64,000 nucleotides of DNA from Lentzea aerocolonigenes (GTDB lineage Bacteria > Actinomycetota > Actinomycetes > Mycobacteriales > Pseudonocardiaceae), in the NCBI RefSeq assembly GCF_000974445.1, contig NZ_BBOJ01000007.1:372001-436000 (forward strand). Reading direction: 5' to 3'. This document shows positions 60,413-64,000 of this stretch, one piece after another. The notes under the pieces are model-generated. The model worked only from the letters and a program-made list of their open reading frames with translations. It did no database searches and was not told the DNA's origin. The position numbers and the translations under genes are program-made. Position 1 is the first letter of the stretch; every line of letters starts with the position of its first letter.

Positions 60413-63400
60413 TCAGGTCGGCACGGCGAGCCCGTCGAGGCGGGCTTTGAGCTGATCGGCCTCCGGCACGCCGATGTCGTCGTAGAGGGCGGCCGCCTCA
60501 CGCCACAGCGCTGCCGCCTCAGCCGGGTTTCCCGTGCTGCAACGCACCTTTCCGATGCCGTCGAGCGCACGGGCCCGTTCGTACCTGTCGCCGGTCTCGG
60601 TGGCCAGCGCGAGCGCGGCGTCGTGGTGCAACTCAGCCTGGTCGAACCGGCGCATCGCCGTCGCGGCGGCCGCGATGCCGTTGAGCGCCTGTGCTTCCTG
60701 GAACCGCTCGCCGAGGCGCCTGTCCAGCGTCAGCGCCTGGCGGAACGACCGCAACGCCTGTGCGGGCAAACCCATGCGCAGCAACAGATCCCCCTGGAAG
60801 CCGAGCACCGCGGCCTCGCTGGCGAGGTCCCCGGCCGCCGCGTGCACGGCCAGGGCCCGTTCGACGTGGCGGCGCGCGACCCAGTGGTTGCCGAGCCTGG
60901 TGTGCAGGACGGCGAGGTTGCCGGACACGAAACCCTCGCCCTGGCGATCACCCAGCTCGCGGCACATCTCGGCGGCCCGGTGCAACGACCGCGCGGATTC
61001 CCGGTGAAGGCCGAGGAGCGCGTACACCAGCCCGAGGTTGCAGTGCTCGATGCTCTCCATCATCCGGTCGTCCAGCAGCTGGGCCAGCTCCAGCGCCCGG
61101 CGGTGGCAGTCCACGGTCTCCCGGTAGCTGCCGAGCCGCAGGCGCACGAACGCGAGGTTGGCCAGCACCATCGCCTCGCTCGCCCGGTCGCCGAGATCGC
61201 GCGCGATCGCCAGCGCCCGCCGGTAGTGCTCGATCGCGTCGCCGTGCCTGCCCAGCCTGGCGTACACGCCCGCCAGGTTGCTGGTGGTCCTCGCCTCGCC
61301 GGTCCGGTCACCTTCCTGCCTGCGCAGAACCAGTGCCGCGTCGAGGTGTTCGGCCGCCTCGGCATAACGACCGAGGTGGTGGCACACACCACCGAGGTTG
61401 TTGAGCGCCGCGCCGATGCCGGCCGGGTCGCCGAGTCTGCGGGCGGCGTGCAGCGCGTGCCGGTGGACGGTCTGCGCCTCGGCCAGATGACGGCCCTGGT
61501 CCAGGTAGGGCCGCAACGCCTGCGCCAGCTCGCAGGCCTGGGCGTGCCAGCCGTGAAGCGCGCAGTGCGCGACGACGGCGACCAGGTTCGCCCGCTCGGC
61601 GTTGAGCCAGTGCGCGGCCAGGACCGGGTCGTGCAGCGGCGGCGTGCGGAACGCGGACGGTGGCGGTGTGCGGCCACGACCCAGTGGCAGCACGGTTTCG
61701 GCGACGTTCGCGGCGTGCACGTAGTAGTCGAAGAGTCCGGTGAGCGCGGCCTCGACGGCGTCGGCCGGTGGTTGGCGCCGGCCGTAGGCACGCAGCAGGT
61801 CGTGGACGTGGTACCGGCCCTTGGCACCGCGCTGCACCAGATGTGCGCGGCAGAGCGCCCCGACGAGCCGTCCCGCCTCCTCGGGTGAGGTCTCCAGCAG
61901 GGCGGCGGCGGCGTGCACGTCGAAGTCGGCGCCCGGATGCCAGGTGAGGAGGCCGAACGCGCGTGCCGCGGCGGGAGGCAGCACCCGGTAGGACCAGTCG
62001 AACACCGCCACCACGGCGGTGCCCGGATCACCGCCGGCGTCCATCTCGTCGAGCGCGCGCTGCCGGTCGGCCAGGGTCACGGCGAGCTCGTCGAGCGGGA
62101 CCGCGGACTGCGCCGCGAGCTCGGCGACGATGCGCAACGCCAGCGGCAGCCCGGCGCACTGCCCCGCGATCGCTCCCGCACCCTCCTGGTCGCCGATCAG
62201 GCTCCCGAGCAGCGCCTGGGACTCGTCCGCTGTCATCGGGTCCAGCCGCACCCGCCGGGCGCCGTCCCGCGCCACCAGACCGGCGAGGTCGTCGCGGCTC
62301 GTCACCACGACCACGCAGCCCGCGGTGCCCGGCAGCAGCGGCCGCACCTGCTCGGCGGCACGCGCGTTGTCCAGCACCACCAGCATCTTCCGGTCCGCGA
62401 TCGCCGTCCGGTACCGGCCGGACAGCTCGGCGATGTCGTGGCCCGCGTGGGCGCCGCGTTCACCGAGCACCCGCAGGAACCCCACCAGCACCTGCTCCGG
62501 CGGCACCGGCGTGCCGGGTCCGTAGCCGCGCAGGTCCACGTACAGGCAGCCGTCGGGGAACCGGTCACGTGCGCCGTGCGCCCAGTGCACCGCCAGCGCG
62601 GTCTTGCCCACCCCCGCCGTTCCGACGACCGCGGTGGTGCCGGATGCCGCGGCCGACAGGCGATCCAGCTCGTCGTGCCTGCCGACGAACGGTTCCGCGT
62701 CCGGCGGCAACTGCCACGGAACGGCAGCGGCGCGCGGCGGAACGGCGGCGGTCCGCACGGGCCCTGCCAGCCCGGGGTCGTCGCGCAGGATCCGTTGGTG
62801 CAGCTGCTTGATCTCGGGGCTCGGGTCGGCTCCCAGCTCCGCGTGCAGCACCCGCCGCAGCCGGTCGTACGCCCGCATCGCCTCGCCCGGCCTGCCGCTG
62901 CGGTACAGGGCGAGCATCAGCTGGCCCCACAACCGTTCCCGCAGCTCGTACCGGCCAGTGAGCTCACGCAGCTCGGCGGCGAGCCCCGCGTGCCTGCCGA
63001 GCTCGAGCCGTGCCTGAACGCAGTCCTCGATGGCGTCGACGCGCCGTTCCTCCAGCATCCGGACGGTGGGCGCGACCGCCTGCGGGACCGGCACTCCGTC
63101 GAGCACGGGACCTCGCCACAGCGCGCCCGCACTGGTCAGCCGCTCGACGGCCTGTTCGTGCTCGCCGCGCGCGAGACAGTCCCTGCCCGCGAGCGCGAGC
63201 GCGGTGAAGCCGAGGACGTCGAGGTCGTCCGGCTCCGAGGCGAGCAGGTAGCCACCGCTGGCGGTCTCGATCCTCGTGCTGTTCCTCCCGCCGGAGCGCA
63301 GCAGCCGACGCAGGTCGCTGACGTACGAACGCAGGTTGATCCGCGCGGACCGCGGCGGGGAGCCGTCCCACAGCGCGTCGACGATCCGTTCGGTCGGCAC

Positions 63401-63517
63401 GAAGGTGTTGGCGTGCAAGGCGAGCACGCCGAGCAGCACCCTGGCCATCCGCCGCGCGGGCAACGCAGGACCGTGGTCGGTGGCGATCTCGACCGGCCCG
63501 AGAATGCGAAGTCTCAC
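60413..63517 (-). CDS. AfsR/SARP-type regulator (second)
   Basis: A 1034-residue regulator with the order OmpR-type winged helix (residues ~1-95, LRILGPVEIATDHGP, RINLRSYVSDLRRLL), activation domain BTAD (~97-245, ERLWGQLMLALYRSGRPGEAMRAYDRLR), NB-ARC ATPase with P-loop VGTAGVGKTALAVHWAHG (near residue 300) and Walker B KMLVVLDNARA, then about ten TPR units (ALNNLGGVCHHLGRYAEAAEHL, MVLANLAFVRLRLGSYRETVDCH). The GTG at 63517 is preferred to the GTG six bases earlier because GGAGAG is seven bases upstream. Divergent from a LuxR-type gene. The target genes are unknown. Confidence 0.9.
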   Translation of the reverse strand: MRLRILGPVEIATDHGPALPARRMARVLLGVLALHANTFVPTERIVDALWDGSPPRSARINLRSYVSDLRRLLRSGGRNSTRIETASGGYLLASEPDDLDVLGFTALALAGRDCLARGEHEQAVERLTSAGALWRGPVLDGVPVPQAVAPTVRMLEERRVDAIEDCVQARLELGRHAGLAAELRELTGRYELRERLWGQLMLALYRSGRPGEAMRAYDRLRRVLHAELGADPSPEIKQLHQRILRDDPGLAGPVRTAAVPPRAAAVPWQLPPDAEPFVGRHDELDRLSAAASGTTAVVGTAGVGKTALAVHWAHGARDRFPDGCLYVDLRGYGPGTPVPPEQVLVGFLRVLGERGAHAGHDIAELSGRYRTAIADRKMLVVLDNARAAEQVRPLLPGTAGCVVVVTSRDDLAGLVARDGARRVRLDPMTADESQALLGSLIGDQEGAGAIAGQCAGLPLALRIVAELAAQSAVPLDELAVTLADRQRALDEMDAGGDPGTAVVAVFDWSYRVLPPAAARAFGLLTWHPGADFDVHAAAALLETSPEEAGRLVGALCRAHLVQRGAKGRYHVHDLLRAYGRRQPPADAVEAALTGLFDYYVHAANVAETVLPLGRGRTPPPSAFRTPPLHDPVLAAHWLNAERANLVAVVAHCALHGWHAQACELAQALRPYLDQGRHLAEAQTVHRHALHAARRLGDPAGIGAALNNLGGVCHHLGRYAEAAEHLDAALVLRRQEGDRTGEARTTSNLAGVYARLGRHGDAIEHYRRALAIARDLGDRASEAMVLANLAFVRLRLGSYRETVDCHRRALELAQLLDDRMMESIEHCNLGLVYALLGLHRESARSLHRAAEMCRELGDRQGEGFVSGNLAVLHTRLGNHWVARRHVERALAVHAAAGDLASEAAVLGFQGDLLLRMGLPAQALRSFRQALTLDRRLGERFQEAQALNGIAAAATAMRRFDQAELHHDAALALATETGDRYERARALDGIGKVRCSTGNPAEAAALWREAAALYDDIGVPEADQLKARLDGLAVPT

Positions 63518-63610
63518 CCACACTCTCCAGCGTCACCAGGAAGTGTCGACGTTTCGAGCCTAGGGCCGGGAACGGCGGTCGTACGCACCCAATCGGAGTG
63601 AAGCGTTTGC

Positions 63611-63640
63611 GTACACGACGCCGTGTACGCCGTTGTGTAC
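63611..63640. promoter_or_regulatory. GTACAC/GTGTAC repeats between the divergent regulators
   Basis: GTACAC at 63611-63616, then GTGTAC at 63623-63628 (inverted, 12-bp step) and again at 63635-63640 (direct, 12-bp step). They lie between the AfsR-like gene and the LuxR-like gene, 24 bp before the latter's ATG. A multimeric regulator site is likely; a related CGTACGC occurs near 63580. Confidence 0.5.
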
Positions 63641-63663
63641 GCGGGCAGCCGATCGTGCCGGAC

Positions 63664-64000
63664 ATGGGAGCCGTCACAGTGCCATCGCCCCGGATGATCG
63701 GGCGCTCACAGGAGTTGCGGGTGCTCACCGGGGTGGTGGAGACCGGCGGCGCCGCGATCGTGCTCGGCGAGCCGGGCATCGGGAAGTCGCGGCTCGTGAC
63801 CGCGGCGGCGGACCACGCGGTGGGGTTGGGAATGCGGGTGTTGCGAGGCCGCGCCGACGCCTCGGCACCGCTGCGGGCGTTGTCCGAGGCGGTGCTTTCG
63901 CTCGCCCGCGACGACGGCCTGCCCGCCGACCCCGTGCTCCTGCCCTACCGGCACGCGCTCGCCCGGTTCGCCCCGGAATGGCGCGACAGCGGGACCAGCG
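63664..64000 (+). CDS. LuxR/MalT-type ATPase regulator, N-terminal part (cut by window end)
   Basis: Open to the last base of the window; 112 residues are visible. The N terminus has the pattern of large LuxR regulators with an AAA/NACHT-like ATPase: MIGRSQELRVLTGVVETGGAAIVLGEPGIGKSRLV, with Walker A GEPGIGKS at about residues 35-42, then GMRVLRGRADASAPLRALSEAVLSL. The family usually has ~900 residues with a C-terminal LuxR helix-turn-helix, which is not visible here. ATG at 63664 is the only suitable start; no strong ribosome site precedes it. Confidence 0.8.
   Translation, partial: MGAVTVPSPRMIGRSQELRVLTGVVETGGAAIVLGEPGIGKSRLVTAAADHAVGLGMRVLRGRADASAPLRALSEAVLSLARDDGLPADPVLLPYRHALARFAPEWRDSGTS

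Overview
The window is high-GC DNA with GTG/TTG starts, ATGA/GTGA-coupled genes, Tat/Sec exported glycanases, AfsR-type regulators and an actinobacterial-type gas-vesicle cluster. This points to a filamentous actinomycete, most likely of the Pseudonocardiales (Lentzea/Saccharothrix-like); that placement is inference from gene content. No rRNA, tRNA, CRISPR, insertion sequence or phage gene was seen. About 55 protein genes are packed with very little spacer.

Layout. (1) 1-7000, plus strand: a sugar ABC importer (binding protein cut by the window edge, two permeases), a 2-hydroxyacid dehydrogenase, a 28-codon coupling ORF, a DUF2264 protein (a family I recall as GH154 beta-glucuronidases) and a secreted GH30 endo-beta-1,6-galactanase-like enzyme, closed by a strong hairpin. 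Together they suggest use of glucuronidated arabinogalactan side chains. (2) 7.3-9.1 kb and 12.2-13.9 kb: secreted pectin methylesterase, two rhamnogalacturonan-acetylesterase-like SGNH proteins and a jelly-roll lyase-like protein. Between them lies a hydantoin/allantoin-type module: GntR regulator, NCS1 permease and racemase. (3) 13.9-17 kb: a DUF574 methyltransferase and a GH31 alpha-xylosidase. (4) 17.2-27.1 kb: a beta-mannoside locus with a divergent ROK regulator, a Dpp/Opp-type importer (including a permease-ATPase fusion), a GH2 beta-mannosidase and a LacI-like sensor that has no DNA-binding domain. (5) 27.1-33.5 kb: small regulators and methyltransferase, a CE4 deacetylase, membrane proteins, a nuclease-fold protein and a tandem pair of secreted DUF4394 proteins with duplicated promoter regions.

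(6) 33.5-39.5 kb, minus strand: a seven-gene gas-vesicle operon (gvpO-J-F-S-K-A-L) with every gene overlapping the next, followed 7 bp later by a large AfsR/SARP regulator. (7) 39.6-44.5 kb: an SNase-fold lipoprotein carrying a cellulose-binding module, a second GH30 with a ricin-type lectin domain, a secreted protein made of two near-identical Cys-bounded repeats, and an alpha/beta hydrolase. (8) 44.5-58.2 kb: a complete arabinan/L-arabinose locus: araB-araD-araA, a LacI regulator, GH43-CBM42 and GH51 arabinofuranosidases and a YtfQRT-YjfF-type furanose importer. Related AGCG-centred operators in front of araB, lacI, GH51, the importer and the GH30 at 42.5 kb suggest one regulon. (9) 58.3-64 kb: a subtilisin-like protease with six 40-residue FG-GAP-like repeats, a second AfsR-type regulator and, divergently, the start of a LuxR/MalT-type ATPase regulator cut by the window end.

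The dominant theme is plant cell-wall polysaccharide use: extracellular trimming of arabinogalactan, pectin, arabinan and mannan, import by substrate-specific ABC systems, and sugar-specific local repressors (ROK, LacI, GntR). Functional assignments rest on motifs and context read by eye; no database search was possible.
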